Below are positions 12,572-25,639 of a stretch of DNA of 64,000 bases, in pieces. Below the pieces are notes generated by a model, which worked only from the letters and a program-made list of their open reading frames with translations, did not search any database and had not been told where the DNA came from. How positions within the stretch are numbered: the stretch's first letter is position 1; each line of letters starts with the position of its first letter. Origin of the DNA: Membranipora membranacea (Eukaryota; Bryozoa; Gymnolaemata; Cheilostomatida; Membraniporidae); the NCBI GenBank assembly GCA_914767715.1, contig OU612072.1, positions 8,186,001 through 8,250,000 of the forward strand, given 5' to 3'. The position numbers and the translations under genes are program-made.

Positions 12572-15500
12572 TTAGAACTCGGATAGATTATCACTGCTGA
12601 ACACTTTGATATTTAGTTTACCAGGTAGCTCTATGTCAGACTGATCTTTCTTCTTTGCTTTCTGGAAGAGGGATAACTCCTTAGTTTCACCATTCTCATC
12701 AGAAAACTCTCGTAGAGTTGCCTCTCCCATTGACTCATTACTGAGTTTATGAGAATTCATCAACTAGAAATATTTACAAACAAAATCTTCGAGTAAATTG
12801 TAGTGTGTACAGTTTATGAGTTCAAGGTAAAATCAATAATACTTTGGAAAAAAAAACTATTTTGAAGATGTTGAAAACTCCACATGTTATCATGACAAGT
12901 ACATATTAAACGTTTATCAGAGTTTGAATGTCATTAAAAATTTTCCTTTTCAACAATTAAATTTGTCAAAACTTGCGTGTAATGAGATCAGAAACTTTTC
13001 ACAACAACAAGCCAAGAGACCGTTGCGTAATGTGTCATACTGTCGAGAACATGTGACTACCAGGCACAAAAGTATCAATTATTAACTTGGGAAACAAATA
13101 AAAAGAGCTGTGAGCTAAGGATGAAACAAACCTCAATATCAGTAAGTTTCTATGTACTACTTTTTTTCTCTTTTTTTTAACAATTTTATCGGCAGTCAAT
13201 TCCATTTCTACTACACCTATATACTATATATTTATTTATCATTTTGGATAAATATCTCTATACCTGAATGGTGATGGGGCCTTTCTCTGCTTTCTCCTTT
13301 TTGAAGAGAATGAATTTAGAATTCCACTTTGGAGTTGTGCTGTCTCTGACTACGTTCGTTTTCAATGTTTCACCTTCACATTTCACCACACAGAGTGGGT
13401 TCAGCTTCACACCTGAGAAATAATAATAACAAGTCACAATTGACTTGTCTGGGGGTTCTTTCAACTACAATCAGCCAAAATCGCAATCTGATCACTCACA
13501 CAGTAAATTTTCACTATCACATCACCCAAAGTTATTGCTCACTTGTTCTTTCAATTTGGCAAATTCGTTCCCAAGTCTCTCACTCAGACTGAGCGATTTG
13601 TGAGTGAGTGCCTTGCAGGTCTCACTCACTCACAAATCGCTCAGTCTGAGTGAGAGACTTGGGAACGAATTTGCCAAATTGAAAGAACAAGTGAGCAATA
13701 ACTTTGGGTGATGTGATAGTGAAAATTTACTTTAGTGAAGCATTGCTCATTCTAATTGAAAGACCCCATGGTTACTCAATGACCAGATCATCCATCCAAT
13801 TTTTCTGTGTTTCAAGTCGCTCCCACTCTACTGGTAAACCGGCAGCTCAACATACAGACAAAGTTTCTCAAATTTGTTATCTACATGCTGAGACAATTGC
13901 ACAATTTCAATGATCTGACATGGAATGTCGAGTACACCAGAAAGCCCGGGCAACTTCCGACAAAATTGATTTAAATAAATTAGAACTGTTAAAATTGTTT
14001 AATAACATTGCAACATAAGTATATCATTAATATTACCATCTTTCTCCGAGGTGAATCCCTGAGCGCTGATTATATTGAGCTGTACTACAGTATGAGGAGA
14101 AGACATACATATCAAAGATGGCTTCTTAGGTTCATCCTTCACCAACAATCTGCAATCAAACACATTGTAGATTAGAGCTAAGATGCAGGAGAATGGAGAT
14201 GAAATGAGAGCATAACTTCTGTTGGTATTTTAAAGTAAAAATAAATACTATCTCTAGCATTGGGATCGGATGTTTTCTTCAGTGGATCTTTGGGCTTGAA
14301 ATTCTGAATCCTGGTTTCCTCCTTGTTAAAACAAAACAAATTTGTCTGGTTTCAACATGCCGGGTTTCCAAAGACAAACTTAAAATACTTTCCAGGAATG
14401 GCCCAAACAGCTGTGTAGTAGATTAGAAGAACGGTCCCAATACCAGCGGTACTAGTTAACAAGTTGGAAAGAATAAAACAATCGATTCATTCAAACTACA
14501 GGTTGATATATACTTTGTCTCATAATTGCAGCCATTGTAGACTCTCAGTAGGAACTCTCCCGTCTCTCTGGGCTCCTTAGTGGTCGGTACGATCACATAT
14601 CTACCTCTAGGTATGTGCTGAGACTTGAATATACTTCTATCCTGAGAGCTGAACGATGTCTTCAGTAGAATATCACCCGGCCGGTGTAAGCGGTACTTAC
14701 GATTTTCCTCAACCTAAAGTTATAGGATGTGTATTATGTGTCTCATATTTACCTTTTTTTGTGCTAAAAATTTGAAATAATTAATAAAATATATTAGTTT
14801 CCAAAGATAGCCAAAATACCCGGTTTGTGAAATGTTACTCTTTTCATACCTTTCATGCCGTTTGAAAATACAGAAACAAAGGGGTTAAAGTATTAAACTG
14901 CTGTTGAAGGGACTTCATGTCCGAGGTAATAACAAGCTAATATTGCATTGTGGTAGTGTACATGCACATGTTTGTTTGTTTACCTTCATGACAGTGAAGC
15001 CGATATTAAGGTTGGTTGTGGTTCTGTTATTTCTTCTCTCAAGTGTTCTGTCATTCTGAGATAAGCTGATGATTAGCTCACACCCATCTTCTGACGGGAT
15101 GTCAATCATGTACTGTCAACAAACCAAGAATCTCACTATACAGCTGTCAACAGCGACATGTTTACAGTTGATATATTTCAGAGGGTTTGGATCTTACTGG
15201 CAAATCAGGCTTGGGTTAACTTTAGGAAGGGTTCTTAGAATCCTGACGGGATTAAAAATGAACTTAACTTTGAATGTTCTGTGTCTCACCATGTGCGTTG
15301 AAATTAAAATCTGTAACTTTTGACAACCTAAGGAAATTGAAAGTTTCTTGACTGGCAAATAAGTAAAAAGCGAATATCAACCACAGTTTTTAAAAGCTGT
15401 ACTCCCGTATTTGATTATATTTTGCTCAGTTTTAGCATGTAACACACTTCGCTACACTTGCCAGATAACACTAAGCGATGTGTTATGCCTATCAACATAT

Positions 15501-18500
15501 GCCAGGGTTTGCAGGTAACTAATCAAAATAATAAATTTACATTAATACCCGCCAATACATTAACAAACCAAAATGACAAATTCTAGACTACACACAACAA
15601 AACAGTACACTACACATCAAAACTAAGGGTTGAATATGGATGTCCAGTCTACAAATCGTGGACTCTATTTCTAAAAAAGGATCATGCGCTTTAAACTGAT
15701 AAAGGGCAAAAGAACAGCTTATTAAAACACACACCAAGATAATTGCCTAGATGCCAAACACTACATGCAAATATGACACATACATCTACCATATTGTTGT
15801 ACACTGCTGAAAGAGACACAATCGATCATCTACATGTATACGTTATCAGGGACATAATAACACAACAGCATGGAAATCAGGTTATTTCAGAAGTTTTCTA
15901 TCCTTTAGACAGGGGTAGACAACTATATTATGTTATTTACTAATATCTTGTAAACACACATGAAAGTTCCAATTATTACAAGCAGCTAATGATGGGAAAT
16001 TTTGATTTATACTGTTGGATCATTGCTTATCACGAGACAAGGGACAAGCGGCTATGCTACAAACATATTGGAATGTCCAGATAGCCATATTACCTGTGGA
16101 TTAGACAAGAAAGACGGGTGGTCAGAATTTCCACCCGCTCTATTTTCCATATCTGTTCCTGCCAATACCCAGTTTCCTTTAAAAATAAATAAAAAAATCC
16201 TTCATTCTGCTTAACTGTGCGAAATAAACAGTCAGGAAAGACCCTGAAGGATAAAGGGGATTCTCAAAAATTAGGGAAAGAGGAGAAATTTATTTTCTCA
16301 CTTTGCATTATGAAATTTTTTATGATTATTTCTTTTGGGTTCAAGATTGAGATATGATGTTGAGAACTTATCAGCATCCTAAATTTATAAATCTATATTA
16401 CCTTCACAGAATTTTTGTAGGCTATGAGTCATATGTGGTAATTTGCTCAATGTGTCAAGGATTCAATTGTGTCAGGGAAATGAGCGTATACGTATCAAGC
16501 CAGAATGGACATGAAGTAAATTATAGTAGCTAACCAACTATGAGAGTCTCGTTCCATTTCTTTTTCAGACTGAACAGTGAAGTATTGAAGAAGCGACAGA
16601 GCTCAACATCAGTAAAGTTATAGATAAAATCATCCATAGTCATCCAGAACTCTGACTCTGCCTCAAACTTCAGCCCTATCTTATTCTTCTCCTGTACTGA
16701 GAGCCGCCTCATCTCATCTGAACTGTAAAAATAAAAATAGGGGACGACAATTATATCAGCACAGTGGGAGTTGAGATGAATAGGGATTGTCACAAGCTAC
16801 TTAACACCATGAAAACTTGACAATTAGTGAAGGTAGATACTGTGGAAATTAATCAGACTGAGAGCTAAAGGTGGGATGCCCCCGGAATATTCCGATTTTT
16901 TTCCCAACAGAGATTCAGTCAGCGAAATACAGAGTACTCTAATGTTTTTTAGGGACAACCTATCCTTTGAATTTGAGGGGGGTCAGTAAAGGAATGTCAA
17001 CACCAACAACCCGAGCAGTGTTTGAGGAGTGTTTGAGCAGTGTTTGAGCAGTGTTTGAGCAGTGTTTGAGCAGCGTTTGATCACTAAATCTGTAATAGAG
17101 TATGAGATACTAACAGGTTACTCCACGCTCCTGTCCACTCTCCAGTACCCCATGGTGACTGTAGTCTGACCATCACCTTCTCTTTTTTATCTATAGTAAC
17201 CTTCCTAACCTCTCTCACATTATAGCCGTGTCCCTTCAGTAGCCCTGAGTCTGTCAACCACCCGTCCCGCTGTACTGAGCTAGCTCTGAAGTACCCAGTC
17301 TTAGGCTGCTTAGACCCTGATGTGTCCATCGCTGTCAATAAAAACGTGTTTTGATTTATTTCAAATATACAAATTTGTCAGACAGCCACTGTTGGCTGGT
17401 GTACAGACAGTCTTACAGTTGTATTGACAGCAGGTGTAATTTTAACACTACGTTATTATAGGTATGAACATTTTTCTCTAGAAATGTACACTTCACTGGT
17501 ATTTCATCTTATTTAACAAGAACGGTCAGCATAATATAAGAGTTTCTCACAGGAATGTCCAACCCACTGATATAATTTTCATCTTTATACTGTAAGACAA
17601 AATATTTTTCAGATTTGCACATGCAGTTCAATACATGTACATGGAGTAGCTATATTTCAATAATTTCATTTCTTACATGCATGATGTTGCTGGGTTGAAG
17701 GCGGTGAATTCTTATTGGACCCTGGTGGTGGGGTATCGCTCACATTAGCCTCAGATTCTAGGACTAGTACATCAGCACCTGACTCGTCATGGACCTCAGA
17801 CTTTGTAGGGTACTCTTCGCTGTTCTCGACAGGTTCCTCAGCTTGGTCCTAAAAGCGGGATTCATAGATGAAGAAAAATTAAAATCGTCAACAGACTCTT
17901 ACTTACTTATTTACTATGAGTTGAAACTCATAACCTTACTAATCATTTCTCAGGTACATTAATATAAATTTGGTCTGTGTTTCGAAGTCACCTTGAATCA
18001 ACAATGACACAGTAACTAGGCAATTTGAAAAAAACAGTGCTCAACTTAGACGAAACAAATCAAACATGCTGTGAGGCATTTGACATTTACCAGTCAACAG
18101 TTTGTAGGTACAGGCTAAGCTTTGTAAGCTGTTTAAAAATAGTTACCCAATATAATTTTATAACTCAACAAAAATCATTTGCCTCAGGTAAAGTTCAAAA
18201 CTCTTGCATCAGGTTTAGACATAGAATTAACAAATTAAGTTGATGGGTTTAGATTTGTTAGACCAGGAGTTAGACCATCGCTCAGAATCTGATTATTGGT
18301 GCTGCATCAATAGGAAATTTGTTGCAGTGCTTTTGTCAACGATGATGTGATGATAGTACCAATGTAATGTGCGACAACAAGTAGCAGTCAGGGACAACTG
18401 AATATCACTATGTGTACCAAACAAAAAAATTGATCCATGAAACCAAGAGCGGTATAATTGAGTTTCCGCCAATGAATGTTGTTTGTTTACTTGGTGTAAC

Positions 18501-21500
18501 CTCTCCTGTGACTAAATCTAACATTGGAATTCAAACTAAATATCTACTTTTGTCTTTCCTCATGCGTATTTATCAATGTCTTGATCATAGACAAAACACT
18601 ATCTATGTGTCTATCAATCTCTATGACAGTCTCGACACTAAAACGCCACAATACTAAAAGTGACAAGTTGCCTCTGAATGAATTATGCAGGCAAAGTTAC
18701 AATAAATGTCTCCCTCAATTTTATGAAGTAGGCTTTAATTTTCACAGCCAACTCTCAGTCTAGCGAATCCAGGGTATAATACGTCTCACAATATTGATTG
18801 ATTGATTTGTATTTTTACATACAATATCATGGCGAGGATGATGCAGAAATGTAAGTATATGACAGCTATATGAAAGCTCTCGGTGTAACTCAGTTGTACA
18901 TAAAATTGATATTGTAAAAATTCATAAAGTTATTAAAAAAACTGCACTGGCGTTTTGTGGTACGGCTGCGTCTAGGCCTGAATTTATATGCAATACATGA
19001 GGATACTCTTGTACAGAGGATGAGACTTATTTCTTAAAATACTACTGAAAACCTACCTTTATACATGCGGTGATAATAGCAGAGTTCTCTGCAGCATTCT
19101 GTATCATATTCTTATACAGTAGTAGATTACCTGAGTTCTCCAGTGTAACCTCAGATATATCATGTCTGTCTGCGACCCCACCTGTAAAATCTACCAGAGC
19201 ATCTACACAAACACCATTGCTCAACGACTCGTAGTCCCCGTACAACCTGTGAAATAGAACAAGGATATGGTGCATTTTGAGTAGTCACCCTACATCGACT
19301 TAGTAAAGGGGCTTATTTGTTGTTCGAGTGTGTGGATAGGTTAAAGTACTATGTAGGTCAATTTAGTGCCATCTTTTATTATGATCCAATTTGGAGACAT
19401 TGCAGATTAGCTCAAGGAATGTGGAAAGTAAGCCGATATATCAGTAAAGGCGCCTTCCCTCTCACCCAACGGCTGGTGGGTCTAGCTTAGAAAACCTAAT
19501 AGCCGTTCCTGTTCATTGTTATGAGTTAACCCTATACACAAATAAAAGGGCCTACACTGATGAAGGCCATCATAGGATTAGGTGAACTCAGTACAATGCC
19601 AATTTGATCAATTATTGTGTTTGCCAAAAAGTCATAAAAGCAATTAAGGGATAAACATATTTACCAACTTAGATTAGCTTACAGCTTGGTAATCATGGTA
19701 AGAGAATTCTAAATGGTTCAACAGCCGTAATGATGGTGAAGGAATGGTACTGTTTTCTGGGCATCACACAGTTCTCTTGCAGTTGAATGCGGAGGGCCGC
19801 TACAGTCGTACACACCAAATTCTCGAGCCCCGAAGACTCAAAGGATACATTTCTTTGTGAATATCAATACGCTAATGTATGGTGCAAAGAAACGGACTAT
19901 CCCATTCACCAAAAAGCACAATAAGTTTTGATAACACATACTTGGCGTAAGCTTTCTCCAATAGAGCACTCCAAAATTCATTCTTAGTTTTAGAGTGACA
20001 GTGAACTAGTTTGCCGTGTTTAGTCGGTAGTAAGTCGTCAATGACTACCTCAGTCCATCTTCCGGATAACCAGAAGACAAATCTGAATATACCTCTGTGT
20101 GTGGTCTGTGTACTATACTCCTGAACTGTCACTTCTGGTACCACCTGTCAGAACACATAACGTCGGCATCAAATAGAATATAGTTGTCGCAGCCAAATTG
20201 AATCAAGATTGATCCGATTTACCTGCAAGGGGAGTTGCTTCCCTAAAGCTGATGGCGGATCGGCAGTAGGAGTGCTGTGTGAGATATGGGAGATATGGGA
20301 CAAATTGGTTCAAACTTAATCTATATGGTGAATGTATATATGGGCCCTGATATCCTAATACCCTAGAGAAGTCAAGAATTTCAGGAAGGAAAATTTCACC
20401 TTTTTGCGCATGGGTGGAATAGTGAAATTTATTGCTAGCTAAAATTTACTCACCCTCCTAACTTTGTAAACTGTGACCTCAAGCTTTGGGCTAGCTGACA
20501 TTAAATCGCCACCAGACTAGCTCAACTTGAGTGAATATTTTGTGTCCTATGGTAATTGCCAAAATACTCAGAGGTAAACAATTTGTTCCATTCATGCTCC
20601 GATAGTATTTCCAAAGATTATAATTTGGTATTTCTATGTACATTACTACTGATGACAACCAAACAGAGATTAGCGATGTTGTACAATACAGTGTGTATTG
20701 TACTGGTCATGTGACCAGTCCACAGTTCAGACTTAGCTATATTAATAAAATAGTGGGTTTACGCATTCATGTTCTGATAAAGTTTATTGGGAGGAATAGT
20801 TCACTCTCAACTTTCACAATATCTTGATAGCTAGGAAAAGACAGATAGTACTTTTCCGCTATTTGAGCACCTTATCCGAAACAAACACAGTTAGATGGCT
20901 ATGTATTTTGTGTCGGTCATTGACATGATAGACTAGAGACCAATGCATGTCACCCACCCAGTTGACAAAATAGCAGCCTGGTCGATTGGTGGGAAAACAC
21001 TGACACATATGAAGCATTGTTATTGATTCATAAAACTCTCTTGAATTAGAACTATGTTAGCTACTCTACCTACGTATCAATCTATGTTACCTTATTGAAA
21101 AGTTGTTTATAGTTTGCCAGACTAGAACAGGCTACAATAAACCAGCGATTACCGAGTTCTCCTTCTATAAGATCCTCGCAAGTCGCCCCATCTATCATCA
21201 GTTTGGGTACACGACATAACTCCTACAAGTAAGAAACATTTACTAGTTAAGCTTTATAAAGCATGTGAATATGGTATAATCATCGGTATAATACAGTGAA
21301 ATTCATGAGAGAACAAGCTATACGTTGTTAGGTTCTGGAGGCCATAGCAGTCTACAGTCATATTCAAAATAGAGCAATCCTACAAAGCTGAACTGGTGTT
21401 ACACGAACTTAATCGTTTCTAGTTACCAGTCAGACTACTCAAATCCAAATATTCATAAACATAGCAGTGTTTTGGAGTGGAAATTCATCCATTGCAGCTC

Positions 21501-21752
21501 CACCTTTTTCCAGGTTGCACAATAGCGCAAATAAGACAAACAAAAAGCAAGGTCCCCTCATCATTTCAAGGGGATTAATATATCACATACTGTAGGTCGT
21601 CTCCACACAATATCCTCGTCTGTTTTACTGAAGAAGAGTGACTTCTGAGTCGGTGGAAACTCGGGGTCAGTGAAGAGTTGATCTGATTTCACCAAGTCCT
21701 TCTTTATATAGTCATATTTCTGCCCTTTAAAGTACTCTGCTCCGAAACCCAT
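12572..21752 (-). CDS. CAPN5-like: calpain 5/6-like protein without catalytic Cys and Asn (probable pseudoprotease), 13 exons
   Basis: Exons in transcript order: 21591-21752, 21091-21222, 19942-20144, 19057-19246, 17677-17848, 17115-17331, 16535-16722, 16094-16176, 14984-15112, 14514-14713, 14037-14149, 13264-13412, 12572-12763. Phases agree throughout, giving 709 residues. The start is fixed by the family N-terminus ([13 protein letters not shown], then WRRPT). PC1 has [16 protein letters not shown], so the catalytic Cys is Arg at about residue 80. PC2 keeps the His (LLKGHGYNV, about 321), but the usual NPWG is SPWG (about 345). The C2L domain III (FLLRVYNGC) and a C-terminal C2 domain, without EF hands, place it with CAPN5, CAPN6 and TRA-3. 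Mammalian CAPN6 also lacks the Cys and acts non-proteolytically on the cytoskeleton; a similar role here is inference. Exon 17677-17848 adds an acidic 57-residue insert between PC1 and PC2. Introns hold a large hairpin and a 12-bp tandem repeat. Confidence 0.9.
13502..13731. repeat. perfect inverted repeat: 109-bp arms, 12-nt loop
   Basis: Arms 13502-13610 and 13623-13731 are exact reverse complements, separated by CCTTGCAGGTCT. The hairpin lies in the calpain intron between exons 14037-14149 and 13264-13412. In pre-mRNA it would fold into a 109-bp duplex. No target-site duplication is obvious. It could be a foldback element, a recent inverted duplication, a hairpin small-RNA source, or an assembly artefact. 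Confidence 0.95.
16988..17083. repeat. 12-bp tandem repeat in a calpain intron
   Basis: Around 17016-17083 the unit GTTTGAGCAGTG is repeated about six times with single-base variants (GAGGAG, GCAGCG). It lies within the intron between exons 17115-17331 and 16535-16722, close to the 5' splice site at 17114. Confidence 0.85.
18790..18840 (-). mobile_element. possible LINE 3'-end remnant in a calpain intron
   Basis: The TTGATTGATTGATTTGTATT string resembles the tail of the minus-strand LINE at 54.02 kb. Only the tail-like segment is recognisable, so this call is weak. The rest of the 17849-19056 intron shows nothing I can name. Confidence 0.25.
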
Positions 21753-22384
21753 GATTTAGAAGTTGTTTTTACTACAAATAGAATTTAGGGATTGATAAAA
21801 TTTAGCGTAAGACCAAAGTTAATTAGAACTTAAGCCTATAACTAATGTTATCATGTCTTAGTACCTTGATGTCAGACTCACGCTATGTGTATCAGGTGCG
21901 TCTACAGCTAGAACATCGTTCTGTTTATGTCCACTAATTTATGTGCACCCTAGGATCACAAATTGTGAGTGCCTCAATCTTACACACCAAAGTCAAGCAA
22001 GGAGTGAGGTTATCAGAACACCTAGTGTACTGACAGTGGCATTCATAGTTTACTAACATAATGTCTATGTCTATCTTTATTGTTAAAGAGCAGATAGAGT
22101 CCATAATAGCCCATATGTGGAGTCACATTCTGATCTAACTTCCTTTCAAATTGAGAGTACATGGGCTCTAGCTTGTGGCAAGCTTTATTCAGTGGGGAGG
22201 CATTGTGCCCCCCCACTGAATATTACTTGTCAACCAAGGAGTGCTCCGTGTTAAAGACATTCTAATTGAGCAGCCACTGAAACTCAGTACCTCACCCACC
22301 CCTAAGCTAAGAAGAATGGTCAGAGGGTCAGGTCTCAAGCCATCTGCAATTCTGATAAATTCAGTATTGCATTGGCTGGACTTA
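21753..22384. other. upstream region of the calpain gene
   Basis: AT-rich sequence that should contain the calpain promoter and 5' UTR. Short frames on both strands near 22190-22450 show no recognisable domain or matching splice sites. Confidence 0.5.
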
Positions 22385-22570
22385 CTAGTGTCCATGTCTG
22401 CCAAGCCCTCTAATTATAAGTGTTTCATAAAGTTTGCCATTCTGTAATGGCTCATCTGGGGTACTAGCCCAGATGACTGAATCTGACTGAATCTTTGAAG
22501 ATTTACTTGACTGAGATTCTTGCACAGCACAAACAAAGACTACAGTGAGTAAGAGTAACCACTCATTCAA
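22385..22570 (-). CDS. unrecognised small secreted-protein ORF
   Basis: An open frame of 61 codons begins MNEWLLLLTVVFVCAVQESQ, a good signal peptide with a hydrophobic core and a likely cleavage near residue 20, and ends at a TAG. The remainder is polar and Ser-rich. A GTAAGT donor overlaps the stop region, so this could be the first exon of a larger gene, but I find no partner exon. A chance frame is a real alternative. Confidence 0.22.
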   Translation of the reverse strand: MNEWLLLLTVVFVCAVQESQSSKSSKIQSDSVIWASTPDEPLQNGKLYETLIIRGLGRHGH

Positions 22571-23530
22571 TCCTCCAGTCTCCTATCATCATGTACAATA
22601 CATGTAATGTTGTAGCTAGTTAACTTCTGTTATATCAATCATATACAGTGTGATAAGTCCCATTCATAACTCAATTGGAAAATATGTGTCTGATTCTGCA
22701 CTGATTCAGTTTAGTCATTGATAGAAACAGTTTAGTGAACACATGAGTTTCTTTTTGTCATCACCATAATAACATAAAAACTTCCGCTGTAGTTGTTACG
22801 TGTACTGGAGCATCTCGGTGATATTTAACCCACTATAAATCTCGAGTGATCAGTCGAGGGATATTATTTGTCTATCGGTTTTTGCTGTTTGTAGGAGATG
22901 ATAACTCATATTCATACATTAAATGAATACTGCTATGCTTGAACCAGGGAGGGTGCTTGAACCAAGAATTGAGTTTGGGACTAATATCCCAGGAAAAAAT
23001 ATCCGATAGAACTTGAAATTGTAAGCATATAAAGTGAAATCACAGCCTTGCTGTTTTCTTGCATCAGAATTTTGCCTGAAGTACATGTAATGTAAAAGGA
23101 GAGTACATTGTTTGTGTTTTCTGTTGTCTTTTTATTTTTCAATTGAAACGCATACAGTTTTAACAAAATAAAATAAATTACTACACCTACAGAAACCCAT
23201 ATCACACTTCTGAAAATAGATTGATTTCCAAATAAGTATGAGGTTCGAAAATGTTATGGTGGGACAGGAATAATCGATTATATCACAGAAATATTTGCGG
23301 ACATTTTATCTTAAGTAGACAGTCTTAGCTGTTATTTTCGCAAAGATAGCAAAGTGAACGCAATTTAAAAACTATTTTTTTAAATGTTATTTTTAACTCA
23401 GCGGATAACTCATATCACAGAAGACTTCAAATTAAATTAAACGCAAATTTAACATTTTGGTTTTGACCAAAAGCATCATTTCAGGTTTTGTTTGTGCTAT
23501 TAGCTTAGGTGAGTTTCAGGTTGTTGTTGT
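22571..23530. other. intergenic region upstream of 23.5 kb
   Basis: AT-rich; includes the 3' flank of the Ly6-like gene. I see no exon, RNA gene or repeat here. Confidence 0.5.
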
Positions 23531-24820
23531 TTACATCTTTGTATAGAAGGCGAGACACAGGGCTGCGAACAGAGCAGTGAATGACAGTGAGAGAGTAGAT
23601 GATCCGTTACACTTGTCACCTTGACAGGTGCAGGTAGTGGTCTTAATACCCAGAAGTGAATTCTCATTGCAGGAGCTACCTGAACTCACCAGTGCACATG
23701 TCCTTGTAACTACGAAAATAAAACAAAAAATAGTAAGCATTTTAAATAGATGACATTTTGTCGGTTAACTAAATCTATTTCCACAGAATATCTCTGCAAC
23801 TATGGTTTCAGTGGCTGCGGTTTTGACTTGGTCTATTTAATATAATGTTAGATGGAGCTGAAGTTATTCTGCCAAATAATGTTGCAATAAAATAAAATAG
23901 GTGCAACATATATAGGATTCCATGGGAAATTTCTGTTTCATTGAAAATACTGAATGCAGTACAAAGTAATAATTGCATTAATGCAATTTTTTTCGAAACA
24001 ATTCATATTCAAAGGTAAAGTGGCCAGAATTAGATAAAGGCGCAGATAAAATAAAAACTTATCATAGGTCTTTCTTCATTTTATGTATTGTATCTGACTC
24101 AAAATACTCAATAAAAGGAACTTGCTGAGTAATTATAATTATAAAAAAACATTACGCAAAATTTTTTAATTATTTATTCCGCCATGTTAGAGCGAGCTCT
24201 CACTTACTTGTTGTGACGCCTGCAGCAACAGCCTTAGTTTTGCTACATCCTGTGGCGAGGGATCCACAGTCTATTGTACTTCCGGATGTGAATGGATCAC
24301 TACAACCACCAGTGAGTGAGGTACAACTGTAACATTTAATCGCCTCCGCACCGGCAAGCATGCCAACTGTAAGAAATAAAGGCAAGAACGTGATTAATCA
24401 GTAAAATAATTTTTTAATTAAATTTAATAAAATTGTTTAATAATTATTAAAAAAAACATTTCTCGTTCATGCATTTAGAAAAACCCTAATGGTTGCAACA
24501 TTTCTTTTTTTTGGAATAAGATTGATAAGAACATTTATTTTATTCCTGACTCATATTTATGACTCTGCGATTATTTGAGTAAGCTGCGCTAAACATCTGA
24601 AACTGATATTGATCGCGATAAATTGCCAATTCATTTCGATGATGGAGCCGGTGTTGGCCAAACCACTGATGCCGAGTTGTGTATATAACTAATGCAAAAA
24701 AGGCAAAGAATAGTAAACTGGTTGGTTTTAAGAAAAAAGGCTGCAAAGATTTTGAATAAAATTTCAAAAATATATTTATAAATACTTGCCCAAAGCCACA
24801 GCTAGAATAACAGAATTCAT
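23531..24820 (-). CDS. secreted, GPI-anchored Ly6/uPAR-like three-finger protein, 3 exons
   Basis: Exons 24790-24820, 24208-24366 and 23531-23709 join in phase to 122 residues. A signal peptide (MNSVILAVALVGMLAGAEA) precedes a domain starting IKCYSC with ten cysteines and ending TTCTCQGDKCNG, the LU-domain signature, in which a Cys-x-Cys cluster precedes DxCN. The last ~23 residues are hydrophobic after SS, as in GPI-anchor signals. Family members act at the outer cell surface as receptor modulators, adhesion proteins or toxin-like ligands; no specific partner can be inferred. The first intron uses a GC donor (GG|GCAAGT): the nearby GT site at 24785-24784 would put the protein into a stop-containing frame. 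Length is normal for a single LU domain. Confidence 0.85.
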
Positions 24821-25540
24821 CTTCAAATATGAGTGTATTTAGATTCAGATAATAATCTCCAGATGGTACAACCAATCACTTAAACCTACTTCAGAGGAAT
24901 GATGTCTTCTCAAACTTAGATGGGGTGTATTTGTAGTGTAGCCAGGCCAGCCCCTCAATTAGATAATTTTAGCAGTCAGCATATGTGTCAGCTCTGATTG
25001 GTCCACTTAACAGCCAATTAGAGACAATATATTGGCTCGTACTGGTAGAAGGGGTTAGAAAAGAGTCAAAATGTTTCAAGATGTTTAGACTTAATTTCAG
25101 ATTGTAATAATGCTCAGCCCCATATCATCTGTGAACATGTTGGTTACATTACGCCCCTGTCACCTTTTGGGGGATGATGATGATGTCATTTGCATTTGAA
25201 ATGAGATCTTCAAATCAAAGTGGCTGTCTTGCCTTGATCTTGGGTCATAAAACAAATAGTGGAATAGTTAACTATGGTATTTAGCGCTATGTATATTTGG
25301 CGTTAGCTAATTAAATAGTTAATTCAATGGTAATGCTGTTTATTTGAACCAGGTAATTTATTGTTTGGCATTTGATTCTTATACTGCTGTGATGCATCAG
25401 AACATCTTTACACATACCATCAAAAACTCCTACCCACATATGGCAGCATTAGGGCCATAGAGAATAAAACAGCTATAAATAATGCGGCCACAAATAATAA
25501 CTAATTATCCTAAAAAATACAAACACGTTATCCTCTAAAA
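24821..25540. other. upstream flank of the Ly6-like gene
   Basis: Likely contains the promoter. No coding exon, RNA gene or element is recognised. Confidence 0.45.
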
Positions 25541-25639
25541 ATGTTCTACAACAGAGATGGCTGTACCAGGGGGGATTTCTCGCTTTCAATTGTGACCCTG
25601 CCATTCCTGAATCGGCTAAATTTAGCCGATGTAAATTTT

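Noticed and set aside
24540-24875. 111-codon minus-strand frame over Ly6-like exon 1
   Set aside because: It overlaps the signal-peptide exon in a different frame, and the middle is intronic AT-rich sequence.
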